Assembly (NCBI RefSeq): GCF_016793825.1 | Contig: NZ_JAEULM010000050.1 | Span: 1 to 64,000 of the forward strand | Reading direction: 5' to 3' | DNA: 64,000 nt | Source of the DNA: Sphingopyxis sp. | GTDB taxonomy: Bacteria > Pseudomonadota > Alphaproteobacteria > Sphingomonadales > Sphingomonadaceae | Part shown: positions 27,606 through 35,700 of the stretch, one piece after another | Layout of the letters: each line of letters begins with the position of its first letter | Position numbering within the stretch: position 1 is the stretch's first letter | Position numbers and translations under genes: made by a program | Notes under the pieces: model-generated | What the model was told of the DNA's origin: nothing | Seen by the model: only the letters and a program-made list of their open reading frames with translations | The model's database searches: none

Positions 27606-27630
27606 GGCGGCTTTCCTTTGGCTGCGCTAT

Positions 27631-27692
27631 GAATAGCTATACGCCGCTTGCCTAGGCGCGGACAGTGCGCCTAGGCAAGCGGTCAGCTATTC
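27631..27692. repeat. Long inverted repeat between DUF1244 and pyk
   Basis: A perfect 16-bp stem CCGCTTGCCTAGGCGC (27644-27659) pairs with 27667-27682 across a 7-base loop. After small bulges an outer 8-bp stem GAATAGCT/AGCTATTC (27631-27638, 27685-27692) follows. It ends 20 bases before the pyk GTG and lies 25 bases from the DUF1244 start, so it sits in both leaders. CCTAGGCG, resembling the CTAGG promoter element seen elsewhere here, occurs on both strands within the stem. It may be an overlapping divergent promoter, a protein site or an RNA hairpin. Confidence 0.7.
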
Positions 27693-27712
27693 CCCAGTCA
27701 TGCGGAGCATCC

Positions 27713-29167
27713 GTGGTCCAGAGTTTCACTCCCCGCCAGCGCAAGGTGCGCATTCTTGCGACGCTTGGCCCTGCCAGTGCCAACCCCGAGATGATTGCCG
27801 CGCTTCATCGCGCCGGCGCGGACGCCTTTCGCGTCAACATGAGCCATGGCGATCATGCCGGCCACGCCAAAGTGATCGCGGCGATCCGCGCGCTGGAAAA
27901 GGAAACCGGTCGCCCGACGACGATCCTCGTCGATCTGCAAGGCCCGAAATTGCGCGTCGGCACCTTCAAGGACGGACCCGCCGAGTTGGTGAAGGGCAAG
28001 GTTTTCGTCCTCGATGCCGACAAGGCGCCGGGCGATGCGACGCGCGTCCACCTGCCCCACCCGGAGCTGTTCGCGGCGCTGGAACCCGGAACGCGGTTGC
28101 TGATCGACGACGGCAAGCTGGTGCTGCGCGTGAAGAGCGTCTCGGACGGGCGCATCGAAACGATTGTCGAGGTTGGCGGCAAGATTTCCGACCGCAAGGG
28201 CGTCAATGTCCCCGACGTCGTCGTTCCGCTGGCAGCGCTGACCGAAAAGGATCGCAAGGACCTGGCGTTCGCGCTCGAACAACATGTCGACTGGATCGCA
28301 CTGTCGTTCGTCCAACGTCCCGAAGATGTCGCCGAAGCCCGCCGGCTGATTGGGGGCAAGGCGGCACTGCTCGTCAAGTTCGAAAAGCCGTCGGGGGTTC
28401 AACGCCTCGAAGAGATCCTCGAGATCGCCGATGCCGCGATGGTGGCTCGCGGCGACCTTGGGGTGGAATTGCCGCCCGAAGCGGTCCCTCCGCTTCAGAA
28501 GCGCATCGTCGCGACGGCGCGGGCGATGGGCAAGCCGGTGGTCGTCGCGACGCAGATGCTCGAATCGATGATCGTGTCGCCTTCGCCCACACGCGCCGAA
28601 GTGTCCGACGTCGCCACCGCCGTCTATGACGGGGCCGACGCTATCATGCTGTCGGCCGAAACCGCAGCAGGCGCGTGGCCGGTCGAGGCGGTAACGATGA
28701 TGGATTCGATCGCCCGCTCGGTCGAAAGCGACCCCGACTATTTTCGCCGCCTGCATTTTACCGAGACGACGCCCGACGCTACGACGGCCGATGCACTTGC
28801 CGAAGCGGCGGGCAGCATCATCACGACGATCGACGCCGATGCGATCATCTGTTTTACCGCATCCGGTTCGACCGCACGCCGCGTCGCACGCGAGCGCCCC
28901 GGCGCCCCGCTCCTGGTGTTGACGCCGAAACGCGACGCCGCGCGGCGTATGGGCTTGCTGTGGGGTGCGCATGCCGTGCCGACCAAGGATATCGGCAGCT
29001 TCGAAGAGATGATCGCAAAGGGCAAGCGCATGGCGCTGCGCCATGGTATCGGGCGGGCGGGCGCGAAGCTGGTCATGATGGCTGGGGTCCCTTTCGGCAC
29101 ACCGGGATCGACCAACGTGCTGCACGTCGCGACCCTCACCGGCGACGAACTGCGCGGTTATAGCTGA
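27713..29167 (+). CDS. pyk: Pyruvate kinase
   Basis: A 484-residue enzyme of lower glycolysis that converts phosphoenolpyruvate and ADP to pyruvate and ATP. The barrel shows RKVRILATLGPAS, RVNMSHGD, the signature region KFEKPSGVQRLEEI with the catalytic Lys, MVARGDLGVELP and GADAIMLSAETAAGAWPVEAV. The lid domain and C-terminal allosteric domain are complete. The start is GTG at 27713 with GGAG six bases upstream. The leader holds the hairpin at 27631-27692. Confidence 0.95.
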   Translation: MVQSFTPRQRKVRILATLGPASANPEMIAALHRAGADAFRVNMSHGDHAGHAKVIAAIRALEKETGRPTTILVDLQGPKLRVGTFKDGPAELVKGKVFVLDADKAPGDATRVHLPHPELFAALEPGTRLLIDDGKLVLRVKSVSDGRIETIVEVGGKISDRKGVNVPDVVVPLAALTEKDRKDLAFALEQHVDWIALSFVQRPEDVAEARRLIGGKAALLVKFEKPSGVQRLEEILEIADAAMVARGDLGVELPPEAVPPLQKRIVATARAMGKPVVVATQMLESMIVSPSPTRAEVSDVATAVYDGADAIMLSAETAAGAWPVEAVTMMDSIARSVESDPDYFRRLHFTETTPDATTADALAEAAGSIITTIDADAIICFTASGSTARRVARERPGAPLLVLTPKRDAARRMGLLWGAHAVPTKDIGSFEEMIAKGKRMALRHGIGRAGAKLVMMAGVPFGTPGSTNVLHVATLTGDELRGYS

Positions 29168-29370
29168 TGGCGTCCCTGCGCGCTTTTTGATTCAGCACGG
29201 TACAGAAGTTACCGGGCGATTCAGGAAATTCCACTTCTGAGTCAGATCGGGACGCGCAAAAATGGTAAATCCTCTTTGCACCATTGACGCAGGACGGCAT
29301 AACCGCTGCATGTAGCGCGTCGGACCCGCGTCGGGGGGCTCCGCTTCGCCAACCCGGAGGTTCCTCTCGC

Positions 29371-30144
29371 GTGTCCGCACCGTTTCGTTTTCCGCGCTTT
29401 TTTGTAACCAGCCCGGCGCCGTGCCCCTATCTGGAGGGCAAGACGGAACGGAAGGTGTTTACCGAACTCAGCGGGAACAACGCGACCGAACTCAACGACG
29501 CATTGGGGCGCATCGGATTTCGCCGCAGCCAGTCGGTTGCCTATCGACCAAGCTGTGCCGATTGCTCAGCCTGCGTATCGGTGCGCGTTTGTGCGGGGGA
29601 GTTTGCGGCGAGCAATTCGCAGAAGCGCACGATCCGTCGCAACCGTGACCTGGTGGCGACCGCGTGCAAGCCCTGGGCGACCGAGGAGCAATATGCGCTG
29701 CTGCGCGCCTATCTCGGCTCGCGCCATCCCAATGGCGGCATGGCGGATATGGACGAGCAGGATTTTGCCGACATGGTCGAACAAAGTCCGGTCGATAGCT
29801 ACATGATCGAATATCGCGAGCCGACGACCGACGGCAGCCGCGGCCGCCTCGTCGGTTGCTGTCTGACCGACCGCCAGGGCGATGGTCTGTCGATGATCTA
29901 CAGCTTCTTCGACGCCGCGCATCCGCTGCGCGAGGGCCTCGGCACCTACATCATAGCCGATCATGTGCTCCGCGCCGCGAAGGCGGGCCTTCCATACGTC
30001 TATCTCGGATACTGGATCGAAGGGTCCAGCCGCATGGCCTACAAGGCGCGTTTTCGTCCGCTTGAAAAGCTCGGCCCCGACGGCTGGTCGCGTTTCGAGC
30101 CGGCGACCTCGGACCGCATCGCCGCGATGTTCGAACTGGCGTAA
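29371..30144 (+). CDS. bpt: Aspartate/glutamate leucyltransferase (Bpt)
   Basis: A 257-residue N-end-rule transferase that adds Leu from Leu-tRNA to N-terminal Asp or Glu of proteins and so marks them for ClpS/ClpAP. Cysteine motifs in the N-terminal domain (APCPYLEGK and [13 protein letters not shown]) and the GNAT-like C-terminal part ([46 protein letters not shown]) are typical. GTG at 29371 with GGAGG about 10 bases upstream is taken as start. In the 203 bases after pyk I see repeated GATTCAG but no clear gene or terminator. Confidence 0.92.
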   Translation: MSAPFRFPRFFVTSPAPCPYLEGKTERKVFTELSGNNATELNDALGRIGFRRSQSVAYRPSCADCSACVSVRVCAGEFAASNSQKRTIRRNRDLVATACKPWATEEQYALLRAYLGSRHPNGGMADMDEQDFADMVEQSPVDSYMIEYREPTTDGSRGRLVGCCLTDRQGDGLSMIYSFFDAAHPLREGLGTYIIADHVLRAAKAGLPYVYLGYWIEGSSRMAYKARFRPLEKLGPDGWSRFEPATSDRIAAMFELA

Positions 30145-30195
30145 ATCCGCGCTATTGCGAACGTCTCGCAGCAGGTGAAATCTCCGCCTCGCCGG

Positions 30196-30224
30196 TTGAC
30201 CTTTTCCCGCTTTCAAGGGCATAG
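30196..30224 (+). promoter_or_regulatory. Candidate promoter of the redox gene cluster
   Basis: TTGACC (30196-30201) and GCATAG (30219-30224) are spaced 17 bases apart, in the 223-base gap after bpt. The -35 is good, the -10 weak. No CRP-type TGTGA-N6-TCACA palindrome is visible in the gap, and no PHO-box-like heptamers. Confidence 0.3.
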
Positions 30225-30299
30225 CTCTTCGTCCAGGACATAAGTCCGGGTCGCATCCATATTGTGGTCGCCTAGGGGTAGGCGATTGGGGGGAATAGG

Positions 30300-30371
30300 A
30301 TGCCCGTTCGCGCGTTCGTCAGCATCAGGGCCGAAGACAGGCGCACGCGCTGCGGGGACACGCGCGCATGA
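30300..30371 (+). CDS. Candidate 23-residue leader peptide
   Basis: An ATG at 30300 has an excellent ribosome site (GGGGGGAATAGG). It opens a 23-codon frame (Arg-rich, one Cys) whose TGA overlaps the ATG of the following large gene as ATGA. The large gene itself has only a distant GGGGA. This fits a leader ORF that delivers ribosomes to the main gene by coupling. The product is too short to assign a function, and the frame could still be fortuitous. Confidence 0.4.
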   Translation: MPVRAFVSIRAEDRRTRCGDTRA

Positions 30372-32803
30372 GCGAGCCGGTCAAGGTTGCGATTATCGGT
30401 TCGGGTCCTGCGGGGCTCAGCGCGGCCTCGCGCGCGGGGCAGCTTGGGCTCAGCCATGTCTTGCTCGAAAAGACCGATCATCTGTCCGACACCATCTTCA
30501 AATACCAGAAGGGCAAGCGCGTGCTGGCAACGCCCGAACGGCTCGACCTTCGATCGGATTGCCGTTTTGCGGAGGGCGCGCGCGAATATATCCTCGGCAA
30601 CTGGGACGAGGACGCGGCGAACAACAAGGTCAACGTCGTCAAACATGCCGAAGTCGCCGCGGTGACCGGCGAGAAGGGCGCTTTCGAAATCAAGACCGCC
30701 AGCGGCGATGTCTATCATGCGGAGAACATCGTCCTCGCGATCGGGACGCAGGGCAATCCGAACCGGATGCGCTGTGGCGGCGCGGACCTGCCGCACATCA
30801 TCTATCAGGTCGACGATCCCGAGGATTTCAAGGACAAGCACATCACGGTCGTCGGATCGGGTGATGCCGGGATCGAAAATGCGCTTGGCGTTGCCGAAGA
30901 GGCGCTGGAAAACACCGTTACGATCCTCAACCGTTCAAAGGATTTTGCGCGCGCAAAGGCGAAGAATGTCTCCGACATGATGGAGGCCGGCGAGAACGGC
31001 TTCATGTCGATCCGGACCGAAACGCAGCCGAAACTTGTCGAACCCGGCTGGCTGACGCTGGAGACGCCGACGGGCGATGAAAAGATCCAGTGCGATGTCA
31101 TTGTCGCGCGCCTCGGTTCGGTCGCGCCGCGCGGCTTCGTCGAATCGATGGGGATCGAATTCACCGGCCCGGACCGCGAAGCGTTTCCAAAGCTGTCGCC
31201 GACCTTTGAATCGACCGTGCCCGGCATCTTCGTGATCGGCGCTCTCGCGGGCTATCCGCTGATCAAGCATTGCATGAACCAGGGCTATGACGTCGTCGAG
31301 TTCATCAACGGCAACACCGGCCTGACCCCCGCCGATGAAAAGGACCTTGCGGCGATCTTCGCCAATCTGCCGCAGCAGAAGTCGGTCAGCGAATGGCTGG
31401 AATATCTGCGCGAGCGGGTTCGCATCTTCGCCGATGTATCGCCGCTGCAGATGCGCGAGTTCATGCTCGATTCGAAGGTCGCTTATTATCGCAAGGGCGA
31501 TGTGGTGTTCGAGAAGGGCGAGCCCGGATCGTCGCTGTTCGCCATCGCCGACGGCCATGCGGAGGTCGAGGTGGCGCCCGACGTCACCGTGCCGATCGAG
31601 CAGGGATCGATCTTTGGCGAAGTTGGCCTGATTTCGGGGCGCAAGCGCGGCGCGACCATTCGCGCGGGCGAAGACAGCATCTTTGTCGAGGTGTCGCGGA
31701 CGGCTGCGCTCAAGCTGATGGCGGCGGTTCCGGGTGCGAAGCGTGTGATCAACCGCATCTCGCTGGAGCGGCAATTGCTCCAGATCTTCAAGGGTGGGTT
31801 GACCGTCGAGGATCTGGGCCCGGTCGTCGACACCGCTGAGGTTGAGCGCATCCCGGCCGGCAAGGTGGTGGTGACCGAGGGCGAGCAGGGCGATGACGTC
31901 TATGTCATTCGATCGGGATCGATGGTGGTCGAGAAGGATATCGGCGGCAAGTCGATCTTCCTCCGCTACCTCCCCGCCGGCAGCTTCTTTGGCGAAATGG
32001 GCGTGCTGAGCGGAGCGCCCCGCAACGCGACGGTCAAGGCCGCGGTCGGCAGCGAGGTCATCAAACTGACCGGCGAAAGCTTCCGCAAGATGCTCGCGGC
32101 GCGGCCCAAGGTGCGCGAGGCGACCGAGGCCGCCGTTGCGGAGCGCGCGCAGATGAACAGCTTCATCGAATCGCGCAAGGCCAGCTATTCGAGCGCGGTC
32201 GACCTCTATTCCGACACCGCGGGCTTCATCATGAAGGAGGGCCTTGGCGAAGCGACCGACGCGCTGCTGATCGACGAAAATCTCTGCGTCGGCTGCGACA
32301 ATTGCGAAAAGGCCTGTGCCGACAGCCATGAAGGCCTGTCGCGGCTCGACCGCGAGGCGGGGAAGACCTTCGCGCACCTGCACGTACCGACAAGCTGCCG
32401 CCATTGCGAGCATCCGCACTGCATGGCCGACTGTCCGCCCAACGTCATCCACCGCGGCCCCGATGGCGAAGTGTTCATGGAACCGGGGTGCATCGGTTGC
32501 GGCAATTGCATGCGCAATTGCCCCTATGGTGTCATCCGCATGGAGGCGGCGCCGCCGCAAAAACCCAGCCTGCTGCGCTGGCTGCTCACTGGCTTCGGGC
32601 CCGGCCCGGGCGAGCCGTCGCCCAAATGGACCAAGAAGCAATTGGGTGAGGAAAAGCCCAAGAAGATCGCGGTGAAGTGCGACATGTGCAAGGGCATCGC
32701 CGGCGGCCCCGCATGCGTGCGCGCCTGTCCGACCGGCGCCGCGATCCGCGTGTCGCCCGAGGAATTCCTGTCGATCGCGCGGCTTCAGGAGGATGCGGGC
32801 TGA
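30368..32803 (+). CDS. FAD/NAD(P) oxidoreductase - two cNMP-binding domains - 4x[4Fe-4S] ferredoxin fusion
   Basis: An 811-residue cytoplasmic fusion of three modules. Residues 1-325 form a TrxR/YpdA-like flavoprotein with FAD motif GSGPAG (11-16) and NAD(P) motif GSGDAG (163-168); the CxxC of thioredoxin reductase is absent. Residues about 355-465 and 485-595 are two cyclic-nucleotide-binding domains; both keep the phosphate cassette (FGEVGLISGRKRGAT and FGEMGVLSGAPRNAT, with R427 and R552). Residues 630-800 form a ferredoxin with 16 Cys in four CxxC groups (640-650, 677-689, 708-718, 771-787), as in DmsB/HybA-type subunits. The expected flow is NAD(P)H to FAD to four clusters, gated by cAMP or cGMP. 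Its stop overlaps the start of the membrane cytochrome gene. Substrate and ligand are inferred. Confidence 0.88.
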   Translation: MSEPVKVAIIGSGPAGLSAASRAGQLGLSHVLLEKTDHLSDTIFKYQKGKRVLATPERLDLRSDCRFAEGAREYILGNWDEDAANNKVNVVKHAEVAAVTGEKGAFEIKTASGDVYHAENIVLAIGTQGNPNRMRCGGADLPHIIYQVDDPEDFKDKHITVVGSGDAGIENALGVAEEALENTVTILNRSKDFARAKAKNVSDMMEAGENGFMSIRTETQPKLVEPGWLTLETPTGDEKIQCDVIVARLGSVAPRGFVESMGIEFTGPDREAFPKLSPTFESTVPGIFVIGALAGYPLIKHCMNQGYDVVEFINGNTGLTPADEKDLAAIFANLPQQKSVSEWLEYLRERVRIFADVSPLQMREFMLDSKVAYYRKGDVVFEKGEPGSSLFAIADGHAEVEVAPDVTVPIEQGSIFGEVGLISGRKRGATIRAGEDSIFVEVSRTAALKLMAAVPGAKRVINRISLERQLLQIFKGGLTVEDLGPVVDTAEVERIPAGKVVVTEGEQGDDVYVIRSGSMVVEKDIGGKSIFLRYLPAGSFFGEMGVLSGAPRNATVKAAVGSEVIKLTGESFRKMLAARPKVREATEAAVAERAQMNSFIESRKASYSSAVDLYSDTAGFIMKEGLGEATDALLIDENLCVGCDNCEKACADSHEGLSRLDREAGKTFAHLHVPTSCRHCEHPHCMADCPPNVIHRGPDGEVFMEPGCIGCGNCMRNCPYGVIRMEAAPPQKPSLLRWLLTGFGPGPGEPSPKWTKKQLGEEKPKKIAVKCDMCKGIAGGPACVRACPTGAAIRVSPEEFLSIARLQEDAG

Positions 32804-33696
32804 TGGCGAGCCTGTTTCCCAAAAGACTCTTGAGCCGCCGGTCGAAGGCGACCCAGACCGAGCGCGTCCGCGAACGGCGACACGAGGGTTTCCTGCGTTA
32901 TGCCAATTTCCGCTGGGCAAAGATTTCGGGCGGGCTGTGCCTGCTGATCATCGTCAGCTATGCGCTGATCGACGTGACGCCGCGCCCGAACGGCGGAAGC
33001 TGGTACGGATATACGCTCGGCACGATCGGAGCCCTGTTGATCCTGTGGCTGACCGCGCTTGGTTATCGCAAGCGCAAGATGACAAGCGATTACTGGTCGC
33101 TCAAGGCGTGGACCTCAGCGCATGTGTATCTGGGGCTCAGCCTGATCGTCATCGGTACCTGGCACACGGGGTTCCAGCTCGGCTGGAATGTCCACACGCT
33201 CGCGTGGGTGCTGATGATGCTGGTGATCCTGTCGGGGCTATATGGCGTGATCGCCTATGCGACGCTGCCGGCCGCGCTTTCGAACAATCGCGACGAGATG
33301 ACGCAGATGCAGATGCTCGAGGCGATCCGGGCCTTCGACCGTCAGCTTCATGCTGCCGCACAGCCGCTGACGCCGGAAGATACCGCACCGGTGCTGGCGG
33401 CGCTCGACGAGGATCCTTTCGCGGGCGGAATCGCGGCGCGGTTGTCGGGACGCTATCCGCGCTGCGCCACTTCCGCCGCGCTCGTCGCTCTTGCGACTTC
33501 GCGGAGCAGTAACGCCGACGCGCGCGATAAGGTGGTCGGGCTGTTGAAACAGAAGGAAGCGGCGCTTGCGCGCCTGCGCCAGCATCTCAAGATACGGGCG
33601 CTGCTCGAAGTCTGGCTTTACGTGCATGTGCCGCTGACCTTTGCGCTGATTGCGGCGCTGTCGGCGCACATCATCAGCGTCTTTTTCTACTGGTAA
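32803..33696 (+). CDS. Membrane protein, probable di-heme cytochrome b
   Basis: A 297-residue inner-membrane protein with five probable helices (about 40-58, 65-87, 102-122, 131-155, 266-293) and a cytoplasmic or periplasmic loop of about 110 residues between the last two. H107 and H121 lie on helix 3 and H275 and H289 on helix 5, each pair 14 residues apart. This is the spacing of bis-His ligands for two stacked b hemes; H131 is an extra candidate. The start overlaps the previous stop (TGATG) with AGGAGG upstream. In context it would take electrons from the ferredoxin module and pass them across the membrane to the decaheme protein. I do not recognise a named family; the heme assignment is inference from His placement. 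Confidence 0.72.
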   Translation: MASLFPKRLLSRRSKATQTERVRERRHEGFLRYANFRWAKISGGLCLLIIVSYALIDVTPRPNGGSWYGYTLGTIGALLILWLTALGYRKRKMTSDYWSLKAWTSAHVYLGLSLIVIGTWHTGFQLGWNVHTLAWVLMMLVILSGLYGVIAYATLPAALSNNRDEMTQMQMLEAIRAFDRQLHAAAQPLTPEDTAPVLAALDEDPFAGGIAARLSGRYPRCATSAALVALATSRSSNADARDKVVGLLKQKEAALARLRQHLKIRALLEVWLYVHVPLTFALIAALSAHIISVFFYW

Positions 33697-33711
33697 GGCG
33701 GGGAGCGAACC

Positions 33712-35649
33712 ATGAGCTTCATCCTGCGCCGAATCTCGACGACGAAGACGGGCAAGCAGATCGTTCGCGACCAGCCGCTGCCGGGCGACACGATCACGCT
33801 TGGCCGCGAAGGCGGCAATACGATCCATATCGCCGATCTGGCGGTGAACCCGCAACACGCGACGATTACCAGCGCTGATGGACGACATGTCCGCGTGCTG
33901 GCGAGCGAGGGGCTGGGTTTCGACTTCAACGGGCGTACCGTCGATGTCGCGGACGTCGATAGCGCCGCCGGGGCCGAACTGCGTTTCGGTGGGCACCGCC
34001 TGACGATCGCGCGCGAAGGCGACAATGTCATCCTGCTGGTCGAGCGCATCGACGAGTTGTCGCAATCTTCGAAGGATGTTGACGAAGCGAAGGCCTTCTC
34101 GCTGCAAGGGGTGATGCCCGGCAAGCGCATGGGCGCCTGGGCTTTCGGAATATTGGTGCTGCTGGCCTTCCTGATCGGACCGATCTGGGCGTGGAGCAGC
34201 TTCAAGTCGGTCGATGAACGGCCCCAAGGCTATCACGCCGACAAGGCGTGGATGTCGGGACCGCTGTCGAGCGCGCACGCCAGTCTCAAGAATGATTGCC
34301 AATCCTGCCATGTCGAGCCGTTCGTGGCGGTGACCGACAAGGCGTGCGTCGGCTGCCACACCGGCGAACACAAGGCGATGAGCATGGCGCACGCCAACGC
34401 GCCGACCGCGATGCTGCTCGCCGCGCGGCATCCGCCGGGGGTGGGTGAGCGCATTCTCGCGGGCTTCGCGAAGACGTTCAACAAGCCGCAGGGGCGCTGC
34501 GTCGCCTGTCATACCGAACATGAAGGCGCCGGACCGATGCTGGCGACACCGCAGAAATTCTGCGCCGATTGCCATGACGGCATGTCGGCGCGGTTGCTGA
34601 AGGCGGGGTTCAAGCCGACGGTGGCCGATGCCGCCGATTTTGGCACCAGTCACCCCGAATTCCGCCCGATGGTCCGTACGGCGCCGGGTGCAAAGCCCGT
34701 CCGCGCGATGCCGGGCAAGGGGGCGCTCACCGATTTCGACGGGCTGAAATTCCCGCACGACGTACATTTGCAGGCGACCGGCGGCGTCGCGCGCATGGCG
34801 GCAAGCTTCCGCGGCCGGTACGACTTCGGCAAGAAGCTGGAGTGCGGGAATTGCCATCGCCCCGAGGCCGACGGGGTGCGGATCAAGCCGGTCGAGATGG
34901 AGCGCGACTGTGCGATGTGCCACAGCCTCGCGTTCGAGACCGTCGGCGGGGTCACGCGCACACTGCGCCATGGCGAGCCCGATCAGGTCGTCGCCGACCT
35001 CACCGCCTATTACCGCTCGACACCGCCGTCGCGTCCGCTGCAACTCGGCGGCATGGAGCGTCGTCGTCCCGGCGACTATGCCCAAGGCCAGGTGTATAAT
35101 ATCTATTTCCGCGAAGTTGCGATGCGCCCTAACCGGGCAGAGGATGCGGTGCGCGCTGTCTTTTCAAAGGGCGGCGCCTGTTACGACTGCCATACCATCT
35201 TCGCCCCGCAGGCCGGCAACAAGTGGCGCGTTCAGGCGGTCGACCAGACGCCGCGCTTCCTGACCAAGGGCTGGTTCGACCACGACGCGCACAAGGAAAC
35301 CGACTGCGCCGACTGCCACACCGCTGCGCCGGCGTCGAAGGCGGCGACGGATCTGCTCGTTCCCGGACTGCGCCAGTGCCGCGATTGCCATGTCGGGGAG
35401 ACGGGCGCGCGGGTGGTCAAGGTCGAAACCGCGACCGAATCGCCCTGCGCCATGTGTCATGAATATCATTCGGATGGCGGCAAACCGTGGATGCCGCAGC
35501 GACAGCGCAAAAAAAATGTCGCGTCGGTTACCGATCGTCCACCCCGGAACGTCTATGGTGTGACGCAGGTCACAGGTGGGGATTGGCGAAGCCTTTATGA
35601 TGTGACCTGGCGCACACCGGCGCTGGCGGCCGCAAGGCGGGGTGGATGA
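33712..35649 (+). CDS. FHA domain - membrane helix - decaheme cytochrome c
   Basis: A 645-residue protein. Residues about 5-110 resemble a forkhead-associated domain (LGREGGNTIHIADLAVNPQHATI), although the usual Ser-Arg before the His is Pro-Gln here, so phosphothreonine binding may be altered. A single membrane helix (141-163) follows. The periplasmic part has ten CxxCH heme-c motifs starting at 196, 212, 263, 284, 378, 400, 490, 532, 556 and 579, with many further His as distal ligands. No signal peptidase site is apparent, so it stays anchored. It starts 15 bases after the cytochrome b-like gene with GGGGAG. It is the likely periplasmic end of the electron path; the acceptor is unknown. 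Confidence 0.88.
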   Translation: MSFILRRISTTKTGKQIVRDQPLPGDTITLGREGGNTIHIADLAVNPQHATITSADGRHVRVLASEGLGFDFNGRTVDVADVDSAAGAELRFGGHRLTIAREGDNVILLVERIDELSQSSKDVDEAKAFSLQGVMPGKRMGAWAFGILVLLAFLIGPIWAWSSFKSVDERPQGYHADKAWMSGPLSSAHASLKNDCQSCHVEPFVAVTDKACVGCHTGEHKAMSMAHANAPTAMLLAARHPPGVGERILAGFAKTFNKPQGRCVACHTEHEGAGPMLATPQKFCADCHDGMSARLLKAGFKPTVADAADFGTSHPEFRPMVRTAPGAKPVRAMPGKGALTDFDGLKFPHDVHLQATGGVARMAASFRGRYDFGKKLECGNCHRPEADGVRIKPVEMERDCAMCHSLAFETVGGVTRTLRHGEPDQVVADLTAYYRSTPPSRPLQLGGMERRRPGDYAQGQVYNIYFREVAMRPNRAEDAVRAVFSKGGACYDCHTIFAPQAGNKWRVQAVDQTPRFLTKGWFDHDAHKETDCADCHTAAPASKAATDLLVPGLRQCRDCHVGETGARVVKVETATESPCAMCHEYHSDGGKPWMPQRQRKKNVASVTDRPPRNVYGVTQVTGGDWRSLYDVTWRTPALAAARRGG

Positions 35650-35700
35650 TTTGATACGGCGGTCGGGGAGACGTGGCCGGAGCAGGGGCAGGGAACCGAC

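Noticed and set aside
29168-29370. Riboswitch or small RNA before bpt
   Set aside because: Only weak stems and short direct repeats (GATTCAG, CGCGTCGG) are visible, not a known fold.
30145-30367. CRP-type binding site before the redox cluster
   Set aside because: I looked for TGTGA-N6-TCACA because of the cNMP theme; no acceptable palindrome is present.
30935-32920. A 661-codon minus-strand open frame
   Set aside because: Complement of the fusion gene, whose conserved motifs on the plus strand are beyond doubt; the antisense product resembles nothing.
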